64,000 bases of DNA. Source: an uncultured Lachnospiraceae bacterium. GTDB taxonomy: Bacteria; Bacillota; Clostridia; Lachnospirales; Lachnospiraceae. Below are positions 8,060-16,654 of the stretch, in pieces. Numbering within the stretch: position 1 is the stretch's first letter; each line of letters starts with the position of its first letter. The stretch is from NCBI GenBank assembly GCA_934339135.1, contig CAKRHP010000014.1, forward strand, positions 39,433 through 103,432. The letters run 5' to 3'. Under the pieces are notes generated by a model. The model was given only the letters and a program-made list of their open reading frames with translations. It was not told where the DNA came from and searched no databases. Position numbers and translations under genes: made by a program.

Positions 8060-8947
8060 TCACTCAGTTCGTTCCTTTCCCCAGAAGAACAGAGCCACGG
8101 TTCCGGGTCCGGTGTGGCTTCCGATTGTAGTACCGATATAATTGATTTCCACATGACCCTTCAAATGAGGAAATGCTGCCTCAACTTTATCAGCGACAGC
8201 TTTTGCATCGTCATAGCAGTCGGAATGGGAAATATAACATTTATCTGCATAATCCGGACCGTTTTCAGCATTTTCTTTCATACGCTCAACAATGGCAGCA
8301 ATGACTTTCTTTTTACTGCGGATCTTGTAACGTGGGATCAGATGACCGGTATTGTTCACATTTAAAAGGGGACAGATTCCAAGCACCGTGCCTACGGCTC
8401 CGGAGGTTTTGGAAATGCGGCCGCCCTTTACATAGAAGGAAAGATCTGTGGAAAAGAACCAGTGCTGGGCATTTAACCGGTGATCCAGAGCAAACTGGCA
8501 CACTTCATCAATATCTTTGCCCTCGTCCCGCAGATCTGCAAGCTTATCCATCAGCAGGCCATAACCGGAGGAAGCCGCCAGAGAATCAATAATATAGATC
8601 TTACGGTCAGGAAATTCTTCCCGGAGAGTATCGGCTGCAATATTGGCAGAATTGATCGTCCCGGAAATGCCGGAGGACAACGTCAGGTGAAGGATATCGA
8701 GTCCCTGTTCCAGAAATTTACGAAAATAAGCTTCGTATTCCTCTGCATTTACCTGTGATGTCTTTGTGTCAGAACCGGTTGCCATGCGGTGATAAAAATC
8801 CTTGAAATCCATGGACTGTCCCAGATCGTCAGAGTAACTTACCCCATCCAGTTCATAGTGGAAACAGATGTAAGAAATCCCCCGTGACTCAAATTGCTCC
8901 TTTGACAGATCGGCGGTGGAGCAACAACTTAAAATATATTCACTCAT
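8060..8947 (-). CDS. DegV family fatty-acid-binding protein
   Basis: 295 residues on the minus strand. DegV proteins bind a long-chain fatty acid; in Firmicutes the FakB members present it to the kinase FakA for phospholipid synthesis. Seen here: N-terminal CCSTADLSKEQ, YELDGVSYSDDLG, the conserved TSQVNAEEY, the Ser/Gly loop HLTLSSGISGTINSANIA, and GGRISKTSGAVG. The late H-N-like region is IGSHTGPGTVALFFWG. No fakA gene is visible in the window, so whether this member is a FakB is inferred only from family. A GGAGGG site precedes the start. It stands alone between a convergent tsf and a divergent DUF1275 gene. Confidence 0.88.
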   Translation of the reverse strand: MSEYILSCCSTADLSKEQFESRGISYICFHYELDGVSYSDDLGQSMDFKDFYHRMATGSDTKTSQVNAEEYEAYFRKFLEQGLDILHLTLSSGISGTINSANIAADTLREEFPDRKIYIIDSLAASSGYGLLMDKLADLRDEGKDIDEVCQFALDHRLNAQHWFFSTDLSFYVKGGRISKTSGAVGTVLGICPLLNVNNTGHLIPRYKIRSKKKVIAAIVERMKENAENGPDYADKCYISHSDCYDDAKAVADKVEAAFPHLKGHVEINYIGTTIGSHTGPGTVALFFWGKERTE

Positions 8948-8994
8948 AAATACCCTCCTTATATAATAAGAACATTATCTGCATAATTATATAA

Positions 8995-9023
8995 ATTGTA
9001 TCATAAAGTCCGGCGATATACAA
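8995..9023 (-). promoter_or_regulatory. Candidate promoter for the degV-family gene
   Basis: Read on the minus strand, TTGTAT (9018-9023) and TACAAT (8995-9000) are separated by 17 bases, about 45 bases upstream of the start. The -35 match is weak. Confidence 0.4.
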
Positions 9024-9070
9024 ATAACTTCTATATATATGCTGATAGAGGATATTTATGGGGAAAAGTA

Positions 9071-9098
9071 TTGACAGGAACCATGTGCGTGGTATACT
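9071..9098 (+). promoter_or_regulatory. Promoter for the DUF1275 gene
   Basis: Consensus TTGACA (9071-9076), 16-base spacer, TATACT (9093-9098). The transcript would carry a leader of about 110 bases containing a small GCACAG/CTGTGC stem (9157-9179). Confidence 0.65.
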
Positions 9099-9218
9099 TC
9101 AAAAGGCTTTTATGCAGACTAAAAAGTCCTTTGGAGATAATATAGGTATATCGGGCACAGCAGTATATGATCTGTGCAAAGTTTGAATATGTAATAGGAA
9201 GAAAAGAGGTTGTTATCA

Positions 9219-9911
9219 TTGGAACAAAAGAAGTCGTGGCTTGCGGAGATCCTGCCGGATCGTCAGATGTCAGAGGCGTTTATCAATTCGTTTTTTCTGG
9301 CGTTGTCGGGAGGATTTCAGGATGCTTATACGTATAACTGCAGGGATGAGGTATTCTCCAACGCCCAGACCGGAAATGTCGTGTTGATGAGTCAGCATTT
9401 TATGGAAGGAAGATGGCAGGAGGGGCTTCGATATTTATTGCCGCTGTTGTCCTTTGCCATGGGAGTTTTTCTGGCAGAAAACGTACAGTATCGTTTTCGC
9501 AATGCGAAGAAGATCCACTGGCGGCAGGGGATTCTTCTGGCAGAGATCATTATTCTGGCACTGGTGGGATTTATTCCACAGACTTATAATATGACAGCGA
9601 CCATTCTGGTATCCTTTGCGTGCGCCATGCAGGTGCAGACATTTCGTAAGGTGGGGGGATATTCTTATGCAAGTACCATGTGTATTGGTAATCTTCGAAG
9701 TGGTATGGCGGCTCTGTCACTCTATGTCAGGGAACACAGAAAAGAACAGCTGCGTCAGATGGGATATTATTTTGGAGTGATTGGAACCTTTGCTGTTGGA
9801 GCAGGGATTGGAGGCATCAGTTCACATTTATACGGAATCCATGTGATCTGGATATCGTGTGTCCTCCTGGTAGTAAGCTTTATCATAATGTCACTGGAAA
9901 AGCTGAAGTAA
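9219..9911 (+). CDS. DUF1275 (YoaK-like) integral membrane protein
   Basis: About 230 residues with six hydrophobic segments, including ALSGGFQDAYTY, LLPLLSFAMGVFLAE, GILLAEIIILALVGFI and the final ISCVLLVVSFIIMSL. The conserved start of the family is visible as LALSGGFQDAYTYNCRDEVFSNAQTGNVVLM. Members are predicted multi-pass membrane proteins of unknown substrate, possibly transporters. TTG 9219 is favoured as start because GAGG at 9206-9209 is 9 bases upstream; the earlier in-frame TTG at 9210 abuts that site. The gene is monocistronic with its own promoter. Family is firm, function unknown. Confidence 0.8.
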   Translation: MEQKKSWLAEILPDRQMSEAFINSFFLALSGGFQDAYTYNCRDEVFSNAQTGNVVLMSQHFMEGRWQEGLRYLLPLLSFAMGVFLAENVQYRFRNAKKIHWRQGILLAEIIILALVGFIPQTYNMTATILVSFACAMQVQTFRKVGGYSYASTMCIGNLRSGMAALSLYVREHRKEQLRQMGYYFGVIGTFAVGAGIGGISSHLYGIHVIWISCVLLVVSFIIMSLEKLK

Positions 9912-10069
9912 TTGTGCATATTTAGCATAATAAAAAGAAAATGATATAAAATGTGTCACATTCATGTCATGATAAATGGCAGGAGATGTGCAGTTTGTTA
10001 TTTTTTTGCGGAAATAGAGCAGAATTATAGGTGAAATTAACAAAAGTGCTGAAATCATATAGCGCAACC

Positions 10070-10098
10070 TTGACATTTAAATTCTTATCTACTAAAAT
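10070..10098 (+). promoter_or_regulatory. Strong promoter for the first Ig-like protein gene
   Basis: TTGACA (10070-10075), 17-base spacer, TAAAAT (10093-10098). It lies in a 323-base gap and leaves an untranslated leader of about 130 bases before ATG 10235. I see no recognised riboswitch in that leader. Confidence 0.75.
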
Positions 10099-10234
10099 AA
10101 ATTTCGAAAATTGTTATTACAAACAACAAAATGCCTATCATTATAATACCGTATGGAGAAGAGATATGACATGTGTCCGGTCTCAGACTGGTATACTAAG
10201 GGTGAGGGGCATCAAAGTGTTAGGAGGCAAAAAG

Positions 10235-11656
10235 ATGAGAAGTAAGACAATCAAAAAAGTCATTGCAGCAGCAGTCGTTGCAGCGATGGGAATCACATCT
10301 ATCGTTCCTGCAGCACCAGCTCAGGCAGCGGTAAAGACAAAGAAGCTTACTGTAAAGACAAAGAAGATCACTCTTTACAAGGGCGCAGCAGCAGGTTATG
10401 GTTCAGTAAAGCTGAAAGTAACTGTAAAGCCTAAGAAGGCTAAGGTTACATACAAGATCAACAAGAAGAAGATCGCTTCTGTATCCAAGAAGGGTCTTGT
10501 AAAGGCTAAGAAGCCGGGTAAGGCAAAGATCACAGTTAAGTCCGGTAAGAAGAAAGTTGTTGTTAAGGTTGTTGTTAAGAAGATCAAGAAGAAAGTAACA
10601 AAGGTTACAGCAACAAAGAATGTAACAGTTAATGTAGGTGATACACAGAAGATTAAGACAACAGTAAAGCCTAAGAAAGCAACTCTTAAGAAGCTTACAT
10701 TTACATCAAATGCGAAGAAGATCGCAAAGGTTAGCGCAAAGGGTGTTATCACAGGTGTTAAGGCTGGTAAGGCTAAGATCACTGTAAAGGCAGTTGACGG
10801 CAGCAAGAAGAAAGCTACCGTAGCCGTAGTTGTTACAGCAGCAGCTGTTACTTCTAACCCTGCTATTACAACAGGTCCTGCAGTTACATCAACGGTATCT
10901 CCAACTCCAAGTGCAGGTACATCATCAACTGAAACACCGTCAGCAGATGCCTCATCATCTCCAAGCGCATCTCCATCCGCAGTTCCAAGTGCTGACCCAT
11001 CTACATCTCCAAGTGCTGACCCAACCGTAGAGCCTACTTATAAGGCAGTTACAGCAACTACAAAAGATGGTGTTAAGTCTTATTCTGTAAAAGAGCTTGA
11101 AAAAGCAGAGTCTTATAAGGTGACATTTGGTGGAGACACTGCAGAAGTTTCTAAGGATGATATCACTGCTGTTGCCACATGGTATGGAAAGAATACTGCT
11201 AAAGTAAAAGAGAATCTTACAAAGGATCTTGCAGAGAATGCTAAGAAATTCATCGAAAAGAAGTATGATTCAAAGGACAGCACACTTGCAGTGAAAGGTT
11301 TGACTTACAGCAAGGAAGCTGGAAAGAATACGATCAATGTTACGAAAGACGGAGTGAAGGTTGCAGTGACAGCTGTAGTGAATGATGACACAGTAACAGT
11401 AACCGGAACCGGCGACAAGAAATTCTCAATGGATGTAAAGGGAACTGCTGCTGAATGTACAGTAAGTAACCTTACGATCGGAGAGCAGACATTTGCAGGA
11501 ACATATAAAGTAACAACTGCAGTTGATGATAATGATACGATCACTGCTACAGTGAAAACTGCTTCCGGAACCAGCACCATCGTTATGGATAAGACTGGAA
11601 AGATTACAAAGCTTGAAGTTCCTGAGAGCATTGCTTTAGTGCTTGAGGCAAAATAA
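10235..11656 (+). CDS. Secreted lysine-rich Big_2 (bacterial Ig-like) protein
   Basis: 473 residues. A signal peptide ends near AAPAQAAVKT (residues 1-34). Two lysine-rich Ig-like domains of the Big_2 type follow (about 35-115 and 120-200), each showing the typical KIASVSKKGLVKAKKPGKAKITV pattern in short form: KxIAxVSxKGxVxxxKxGKAKITVK. A Ser/Pro/Thr linker occupies about 205-270, and a C-terminal globular region of about 200 residues is not recognised. No sortase signal or transmembrane anchor is seen, so the protein is probably released or bound to the wall by charge. ATG 10235 has AGGAGG at 10222-10227; the open frame extends 68 codons upstream through the promoter. Lysine is almost always AAG, unlike neighbouring genes, which suggests high expression. 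Confidence 0.8.
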   Translation: MRSKTIKKVIAAAVVAAMGITSIVPAAPAQAAVKTKKLTVKTKKITLYKGAAAGYGSVKLKVTVKPKKAKVTYKINKKKIASVSKKGLVKAKKPGKAKITVKSGKKKVVVKVVVKKIKKKVTKVTATKNVTVNVGDTQKIKTTVKPKKATLKKLTFTSNAKKIAKVSAKGVITGVKAGKAKITVKAVDGSKKKATVAVVVTAAAVTSNPAITTGPAVTSTVSPTPSAGTSSTETPSADASSSPSASPSAVPSADPSTSPSADPTVEPTYKAVTATTKDGVKSYSVKELEKAESYKVTFGGDTAEVSKDDITAVATWYGKNTAKVKENLTKDLAENAKKFIEKKYDSKDSTLAVKGLTYSKEAGKNTINVTKDGVKVAVTAVVNDDTVTVTGTGDKKFSMDVKGTAAECTVSNLTIGEQTFAGTYKVTTAVDDNDTITATVKTASGTSTIVMDKTGKITKLEVPESIALVLEAK

Positions 11657-11684
11657 TTTCCAAGCGTAATAAGTAAGAAAACAC

Positions 11685-11722
11685 GAACAGGATCGTTACG
11701 TTTGTAACGATCCTGTTTTCTT
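11685..11722 (+). terminator. Terminator after the first Ig-like protein gene
   Basis: AACAGGATCGTTAC (11686-11699) pairs perfectly with GTAACGATCCTGTT (11704-11717) around a 4-base loop, then TTC-TTG. Strong hairpin with a short T run. Confidence 0.85.
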
Positions 11723-11762
11723 GAAAAATGATTGTAAATACTTCAAAATGGAGATATAATTA

Positions 11763-12644
11763 ATGAATGTAGGAAAAAAGGCATTATGCGGAGTGATTGC
11801 TTTCTGTCTCTTTGTGCAAGGTCAGTGTGGAGGTAATACAGTAATTGCCAAAACAAAGGCAATAAAGCTGAACATGACAAAAAAAACGATTACTGTTGGA
11901 GGCAGCTTTCGGCTTAAGCTGAAAGGTAAAAGATCCCCAAAGACAGCTGTAACCTGGAAAAGCAGCAATAAAAAAATTGCCATTGTCTCAAAAACAGGTA
12001 AGGTAACAGGGAAAAAAGCAGGAAAAGCGAAGATTACCGTTAAAGTTTCTGGAAAGAGTAGGAAACTTACCTGTCAGGTGACTGTTCAAAAGAAAAAAGC
12101 AGCTTCCTCTGCCAAACCCGTAAAGACACCGGTACCAGATTCTACGGATGTTCCTTCATCGGCTCCGGGGGCTGCTAAAACACCGGAGGTGACACAGACA
12201 TCGACACCTGTGATCACAGAGACACCGGCGGCCAGTCCGAAACAAGCTGATCCATCTACACTTGTGGTATCTCAAAGTCTTGTAATGCATGACGGGATTC
12301 TCATGACGGCATATCTGATAAATAAGAACTATAATGGATATATTATGGTAAGTTTAAATGGAAAGTCTTATGTGTATGGTGATGAGATAAGCGGCAGGAC
12401 GCTTTTGATGATGCTCGACAGATCGTATACGAATAGGCCCAAGGTAAACCAGGAAGGGACGATAAGCTTATCAAGAGGCGAAAATGATGAGTATTGGACC
12501 GTTACGGATTTGGTGCTAAATAAAGAATATTATTTAAAGGCGGACCGAACGAATTCTCTGGATCCGTCCTGGGCTGACTGTGGTGTGATCTATGTCAAGG
12601 GTGATGTAAGTGCAGAGATGGGATTTCAGACAAATATACAATAG
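11763..12644 (+). CDS. Secreted single-Big_2-domain protein
   Basis: 293 residues. The N-terminal signal peptide is ALCGVIAFCLFVQGQ, with a Cys-Gly-Gly after it. One Big_2 domain lies at about residues 35-118 (TWKSSNKKIAIVSKTGKVTG, KAGKAKITVKVSG). A Pro/Thr/Ser linker runs from about 125 to 165, and a C-terminal domain of ~130 residues (QSLVMHDGILMTAYLINK to the end) is not recognised. The GGAGA at 11750-11754 supports ATG 11763. The next gene, an unknown membrane protein, begins 12 bases after the stop, so the two probably form a unit leading into the cps genes. A role at the cell surface with the polysaccharide is inferred from position only. Confidence 0.75.
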   Translation: MNVGKKALCGVIAFCLFVQGQCGGNTVIAKTKAIKLNMTKKTITVGGSFRLKLKGKRSPKTAVTWKSSNKKIAIVSKTGKVTGKKAGKAKITVKVSGKSRKLTCQVTVQKKKAASSAKPVKTPVPDSTDVPSSAPGAAKTPEVTQTSTPVITETPAASPKQADPSTLVVSQSLVMHDGILMTAYLINKNYNGYIMVSLNGKSYVYGDEISGRTLLMMLDRSYTNRPKVNQEGTISLSRGENDEYWTVTDLVLNKEYYLKADRTNSLDPSWADCGVIYVKGDVSAEMGFQTNIQ

Positions 12645-12656
12645 GAAAGGGAAGTT

Positions 12657-14249
12657 ATGAAACGTAAGATTACTGGATTAATAATTGGTTTCGCGGCATT
12701 TGCTCTCACAGCCGTTACCGTGCAGGCAGGAGAGATCAATGCCAATGAGCAGAGTGTGATATCTGCGGTATCTCAGTCATTTTCTTATAATGGTGCCACT
12801 TATGTGGTGAAGAGCAGCTATATTGCTCAGGGTAAGGCGAAGCTTGCACAAGATGGAGTGGATCTTTCCGCTTCACAGGCACAGGGCTACATCGCACAGT
12901 TTCATGGAAGCTATCAGGAACTGGTAGAGGAAGGTTATTGTGATCTGATTTCCGGGACACCATCGAATGACGGTGAGGATGCAGAGCCGGAGCATTCCAA
13001 GAAAAAGACAGAGGCAAACAAATTGCTGTTAAAAACGATTTTGGGAAAGCCGGGAAGTGCAGAAAAAGATCAGAAGAAACAGGAAACCGATGAATTGGAT
13101 GGTCAGGTGGAAGCTTCGGCAACACAAACTCCGGCAGGAGTGGACAACACCTGGGATAAAGAGCAGGACCTCGGTAGTTCTATCACTTTTGAAAAGACCG
13201 ACAAGGCACAGGCGAGAAATGGAGAAGTGACGATTTCCGGAAACGGAAAGAAATATTCCATTAATAATAAAAATGATGATCAAGAAAAAACGGATACCAG
13301 AGTACAGAAGACGACCGATAATTTTATCAGTCAGCTGGTACATATTTCTTTATGGAAGATTTTATTCTGGATCGTGCTGGGATTATCGGTTGTTGCAATC
13401 GCAGCGGCATTATATTATGTGGTTAAGATCAAGGGACATCATAGAAAGAAAAGGGGTCTGCGAAGAGGAATTGCCGTTGGCGTTGGCATATGCGCAAGTG
13501 GTTGGGCATTTCTTCTGATGCTGGCACTGGGATTATATTTTGGTGTATATAATAATAGTTCCATTCAGCGTCAGATGATGGAAAGTGATTATTTCCTCGG
13601 TGTGACCCAGATGATCCGTGAAACGGCACAGGGACAGCTTGAAGATGCCGGATATGATGGAAAGATCGCATCGGAAGTATTTTCCCTCTCCAGTGTTTAT
13701 ATTGAGGAAAAGCAATATATTAATAAGGTACTGGCCGGTCAGGAAGATGCAAAGATATCTACAGATGGAATTCAGGATGCATTAAATACAGAGGTTGTTG
13801 GGAAAGATGCGGCAGCAAACGAAAAGATGGTCACGGAATTAAAAAAGACCTATACCGATATGCTGCAGTTTAATCTTGGTAAGGTAATCTATCAGAGCAG
13901 ACAATCCTTTACCGGATGGTTTTATCTGACAATGATCGTCAGTATTATTATGCTTCTGACATTGTTTATTCTGACCTGTCGTTTATATGGATATCCCCAT
14001 AAGGCAGCGCGTGTTATGTGTATTGCCATACTGGTATCGTCCTGTCTGATCAGTGGGGGGGCTGTGATCGCAAAGGCATTGAAGGTCACCGGTAAAATAA
14101 AAGCAACACCGGTATATTATCTGCAGTTTTTACAGAAATATGCAGCATGGAGCATTAATGTGCTGATGTATGTGGGATGTATGGGAATCCTTGTTGCGGT
14201 TGCACTCTTGATCTGGAAGCGATACCTGCATACGATTTATGCAGAGTAA
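12657..14249 (+). CDS. Unrecognised exported membrane protein at the head of the cps genes
   Basis: 530 residues, not recognised. A signal peptide (LIIGFAAFALTAVTVQAGE) is followed by an extracellular part of about 200 residues with an ordered start (SVISAVSQSFSYNGATYVV) and a charged low-complexity stretch (about 95-215). Five membrane segments follow, near residues 233-255, 271-298, 421-441, 450-472 and 500-520. A second outside loop between the second and third segments (about 300-415) is helical and polar. The basic cluster GHHRKKRGLRRG after the first segment indicates a cytoplasmic turn. It is 12 bases from the Ig-like gene upstream and 12 from cpsB downstream, so it is very likely co-expressed with capsule control genes. 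It could be an assembly, anchoring or sensing component; nothing in the sequence decides this. Confidence 0.75.
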   Translation: MKRKITGLIIGFAAFALTAVTVQAGEINANEQSVISAVSQSFSYNGATYVVKSSYIAQGKAKLAQDGVDLSASQAQGYIAQFHGSYQELVEEGYCDLISGTPSNDGEDAEPEHSKKKTEANKLLLKTILGKPGSAEKDQKKQETDELDGQVEASATQTPAGVDNTWDKEQDLGSSITFEKTDKAQARNGEVTISGNGKKYSINNKNDDQEKTDTRVQKTTDNFISQLVHISLWKILFWIVLGLSVVAIAAALYYVVKIKGHHRKKRGLRRGIAVGVGICASGWAFLLMLALGLYFGVYNNSSIQRQMMESDYFLGVTQMIRETAQGQLEDAGYDGKIASEVFSLSSVYIEEKQYINKVLAGQEDAKISTDGIQDALNTEVVGKDAAANEKMVTELKKTYTDMLQFNLGKVIYQSRQSFTGWFYLTMIVSIIMLLTLFILTCRLYGYPHKAARVMCIAILVSSCLISGGAVIAKALKVTGKIKATPVYYLQFLQKYAAWSINVLMYVGCMGILVAVALLIWKRYLHTIYAE

Positions 14250-14261
14250 GGAGGACAGGTG

Positions 14262-14996
14262 ATGGAAACCGGTTTTTATGACATTCATACACATATTTTG
14301 CCAGGAGTAGATGATGGTTCCAAAAGTCCGGAAGAGTCGAAGCAAATGCTTCAGATGGCATACGATCAGGGGGTGCGTCACATTGTAGCGACGCCTCATT
14401 TCTCAGTCAATGGAAAGAACCATCCGGTGGAGGAATTGAAAGAGAAATTGGAATTGCTTCGCCGGATGGCAGGAGAAATCGATCCCTCTTTTACCGTGGA
14501 TCTGGGAAATGAACTGTTAAACGGTCCGGGGATGATTGAGGAATTAAAGAAGGGCAATGCATTAACCATGGCGGGAACCCGTTATATTCTGGTGGAATTT
14601 TTGCCTTCGGATAAGTATCATGTATTATATCAGTCACTTCATGAGTATATTATGGCGGGGTATATTCCGATTGTTGCTCATATGGAGAGATATGAAGCAT
14701 TGTATAAGGATTATGATCATATTGAGGAACTGGCTAAGATGGGCTGTTATTTTCAGATGAATACAGAAAGCATCGTAGGAGGCTTTCTGCAGCGCCGGGC
14801 GGCCTATCACAGACGCCTGATACTGGATGGATATATTCAATTTATGGGCAGTGACTGCCATGGAGTGGATCATCGGAAACCATTAATGAAAGATGCACTG
14901 CGATATTTTGGACAGAATCCGAACGCAGAACGCCGTCTGGAACATATTCTGCAGAAATATCCGGTAACAATGCTGGCTGATAAATATATTGATTAA
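14262..14996 (+). CDS. cpsB: CpsB/YwqE-type protein-tyrosine phosphatase (PHP fold)
   Basis: Manganese-dependent tyrosine phosphatase that removes phosphate from the tyrosine tail of the partner BY-kinase, tuning polysaccharide length and output. 244 residues. PHP motifs: DIHTHILPGVDDGSKSPEES, VATPHF, the Glu of DLGNELL, IVAHMERYEAL and FMGSDCHGVDHR. ATG 14262 follows AAGGAGG at 14249-14254; a GTG three bases earlier is also in frame. It sits directly before cpsC and cpsD, the classic order of Gram-positive Wzy-type capsule loci. Confidence 0.92.
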   Translation: METGFYDIHTHILPGVDDGSKSPEESKQMLQMAYDQGVRHIVATPHFSVNGKNHPVEELKEKLELLRRMAGEIDPSFTVDLGNELLNGPGMIEELKKGNALTMAGTRYILVEFLPSDKYHVLYQSLHEYIMAGYIPIVAHMERYEALYKDYDHIEELAKMGCYFQMNTESIVGGFLQRRAAYHRRLILDGYIQFMGSDCHGVDHRKPLMKDALRYFGQNPNAERRLEHILQKYPVTMLADKYID

Positions 14997-15026
14997 TCGG
15001 AAGATTAGAAAGATAAGAGGGAATCT

Positions 15027-15812
15027 ATGGAAAAACAGCAAGACGAAGAAATCGAAATTGATTTATTGGAACTTTTTGGAGTGGTACGTGCCAGATGGTT
15101 CAGTATTTTAATGACTGGAATTATTTTGGCGGCAGTGGCAGGCATCGGGACGTTATTTCTGGTGACACCGAAGTATCAGTCTACATCGAAACTTTATATC
15201 GTAGGTCAGACATCTGCTCTGACATCGTTAACGGATCTTCAGGCAGGGGCCCAGTTGACACAGGACTATATGGTTCTTGTACAGAGCCGTCCGGTGTTAG
15301 AAACGGTCATTGACAATTTGAGACTTGATATGGAGTATGAGACATTGAAAGGGATGGTTACATTAAACAACCAGTCCGACACCCGTATTTTGGATATCAC
15401 AGTAACGGCAGACGATCCATATATGGCAAAGGAGATTGTAGATGAGATCAGTCAGGTTTCTGTATCACGAATTGCTTCTATTATGAATGTGGATGAGCCG
15501 ACGACAGTGGAGTATGGCCATCTGGAAAACAGTCCAAGCAGTCCGAATGCTAAGAAAAATATTGCGATCGGTGGTTTATTAGGACTTGTAGCAAGTGCTG
15601 CCGTGATCATTGTTCTTTATCTGCTCAATGATACTATCTGCAGCGAGGATGATGTAGAGAAATATCTTGGTCTCAATACTCTGGGACTGATTCCGATCGA
15701 AGAAGGTGCCATGGAGCAGATGATGAAGGACAAAAGGAAACGTAAAGGTCATTCTGGCGGATTATGGAATCGTTTACTCTTAGGAAATCGTTCCAGGAAA
15801 GGGAATGGGTGA
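15027..15812 (+). CDS. cpsC: CpsC/YveK-type Wzz chain-length determinant (BY-kinase activator)
   Basis: 261 residues with the two-membrane-helix plan of polysaccharide co-polymerases. Helix 1 is FSILMTGIILAAVAGIGTLF (about 28-48), followed by an extracellular domain beginning PKYQSTSKLYIV, and helix 2 is IAIGGLLGLVASAAVIIVLY (about 178-198) after a proline-containing NSPSSPNAKKN. The short cytoplasmic tail is basic. In Firmicutes the protein activates the separate kinase CpsD through this tail. It lies between cpsB (30 bases) and cpsD (5 bases). Confidence 0.92.
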   Translation: MEKQQDEEIEIDLLELFGVVRARWFSILMTGIILAAVAGIGTLFLVTPKYQSTSKLYIVGQTSALTSLTDLQAGAQLTQDYMVLVQSRPVLETVIDNLRLDMEYETLKGMVTLNNQSDTRILDITVTADDPYMAKEIVDEISQVSVSRIASIMNVDEPTTVEYGHLENSPSSPNAKKNIAIGGLLGLVASAAVIIVLYLLNDTICSEDDVEKYLGLNTLGLIPIEEGAMEQMMKDKRKRKGHSGGLWNRLLLGNRSRKGNG

Positions 15813-15817
15813 GAAGA

Positions 15818-16555
15818 ATGGCAAAAATTTCATTTGAAGGGCGAAAAGAGTTAGATTATCGAGTTAATGAGGCATATAAATCCCTTCGTACAAATGTACA
15901 GTTCAGTGGTACGGGGGTAAAGGTAATTGACTTTACAAGCTGCACACCAAACGAAGGAAAGAGTTCTGTCAGCTTTAATCTGGCGGTTTCCTTTGCGGAG
16001 AGTGGCAAGAAAGTCATTATGATCGATGCGGATATGAGAAAATCTGTTTTGGCAGGCCGTTATAAGGTTGGTGGAGTGGATGCCGGTCTGGCACATTATT
16101 TGTCTGGACAAAAGACATTGGATGAGGTATGCTTGAAAACAGATATTGAGGGCATGGATATTATTTTCTCCGGTCCATTTGTACCGAATCCGGCGGAACT
16201 TTTGGAGAGCCAGAGTTTTCATGACCTGGTACAGTATTGCAGAGAACATTATGATTATGTATTGATCGATACTCCACCTTTGGGATCCGTGATTGACAGC
16301 GCAATTGTGGCGAAGGAATGTGATGGTGCGATCATTGTGATCGAGGCAGATGCCGTCAGTTATCGTTTCGTACAGAATGTAAAAAACCAGCTTGCCAAAA
16401 GCGACGTAAAGATTCTGGGCACTGTGTTAAACAAGGTGCCAATGGGAAATGGGAAATATGGTTATGGAAAATATGGCAAGTATGGTTATGGCAAGTACGG
16501 TAAATATGGTGAGTATGGAGATTATGGTGCCTATGGTCATGAAGGAAATAAGTAA
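15818..16555 (+). CDS. cpsD: CpsD/YwqD-type bacterial tyrosine kinase
   Basis: Cytoplasmic BY-kinase that autophosphorylates on a tyrosine cluster and controls polymerisation with CpsC. 245 residues. Walker A is SCTPNEGKSSVSFNLA, Walker A' is VIMIDADMRKS and Walker B is YVLIDTPPLGS. The last ~30 residues form an extreme tyrosine-glycine tail with ten tyrosines in a KYG/EYG/DYG pattern. ATG 15818 is preceded by GGGTGAGAAG; the longer frame starting at 15764 runs inside cpsC. The separate kinase polypeptide, rather than a CpsC-CpsD fusion, is the Firmicutes form. Confidence 0.94.
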   Translation: MAKISFEGRKELDYRVNEAYKSLRTNVQFSGTGVKVIDFTSCTPNEGKSSVSFNLAVSFAESGKKVIMIDADMRKSVLAGRYKVGGVDAGLAHYLSGQKTLDEVCLKTDIEGMDIIFSGPFVPNPAELLESQSFHDLVQYCREHYDYVLIDTPPLGSVIDSAIVAKECDGAIIVIEADAVSYRFVQNVKNQLAKSDVKILGTVLNKVPMGNGKYGYGKYGKYGYGKYGKYGEYGDYGAYGHEGNK

Positions 16556-16654
16556 TTAGTTTAGAAAAGCGTAAGATAGGGTTTGATTCACGGAAGTGGC
16601 AGTAAAAAATTGTGAAAGTCATAGTAATGAAGAAGATTATGGGAGGTAGAGTTA

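Noticed and set aside
10031..10234. 68-codon extension of the first Ig-like protein
   Set aside because: It overlaps the promoter; the signal peptide and AGGAGG site fit ATG 10235.
11732..11760. TTGTAA-17-TATAAT promoter directly before the second Ig-like gene
   Set aside because: The -10 ends only two bases before ATG 11763, which would remove the ribosome binding site from the transcript; a leaderless start is unlikely with GGAGA present.
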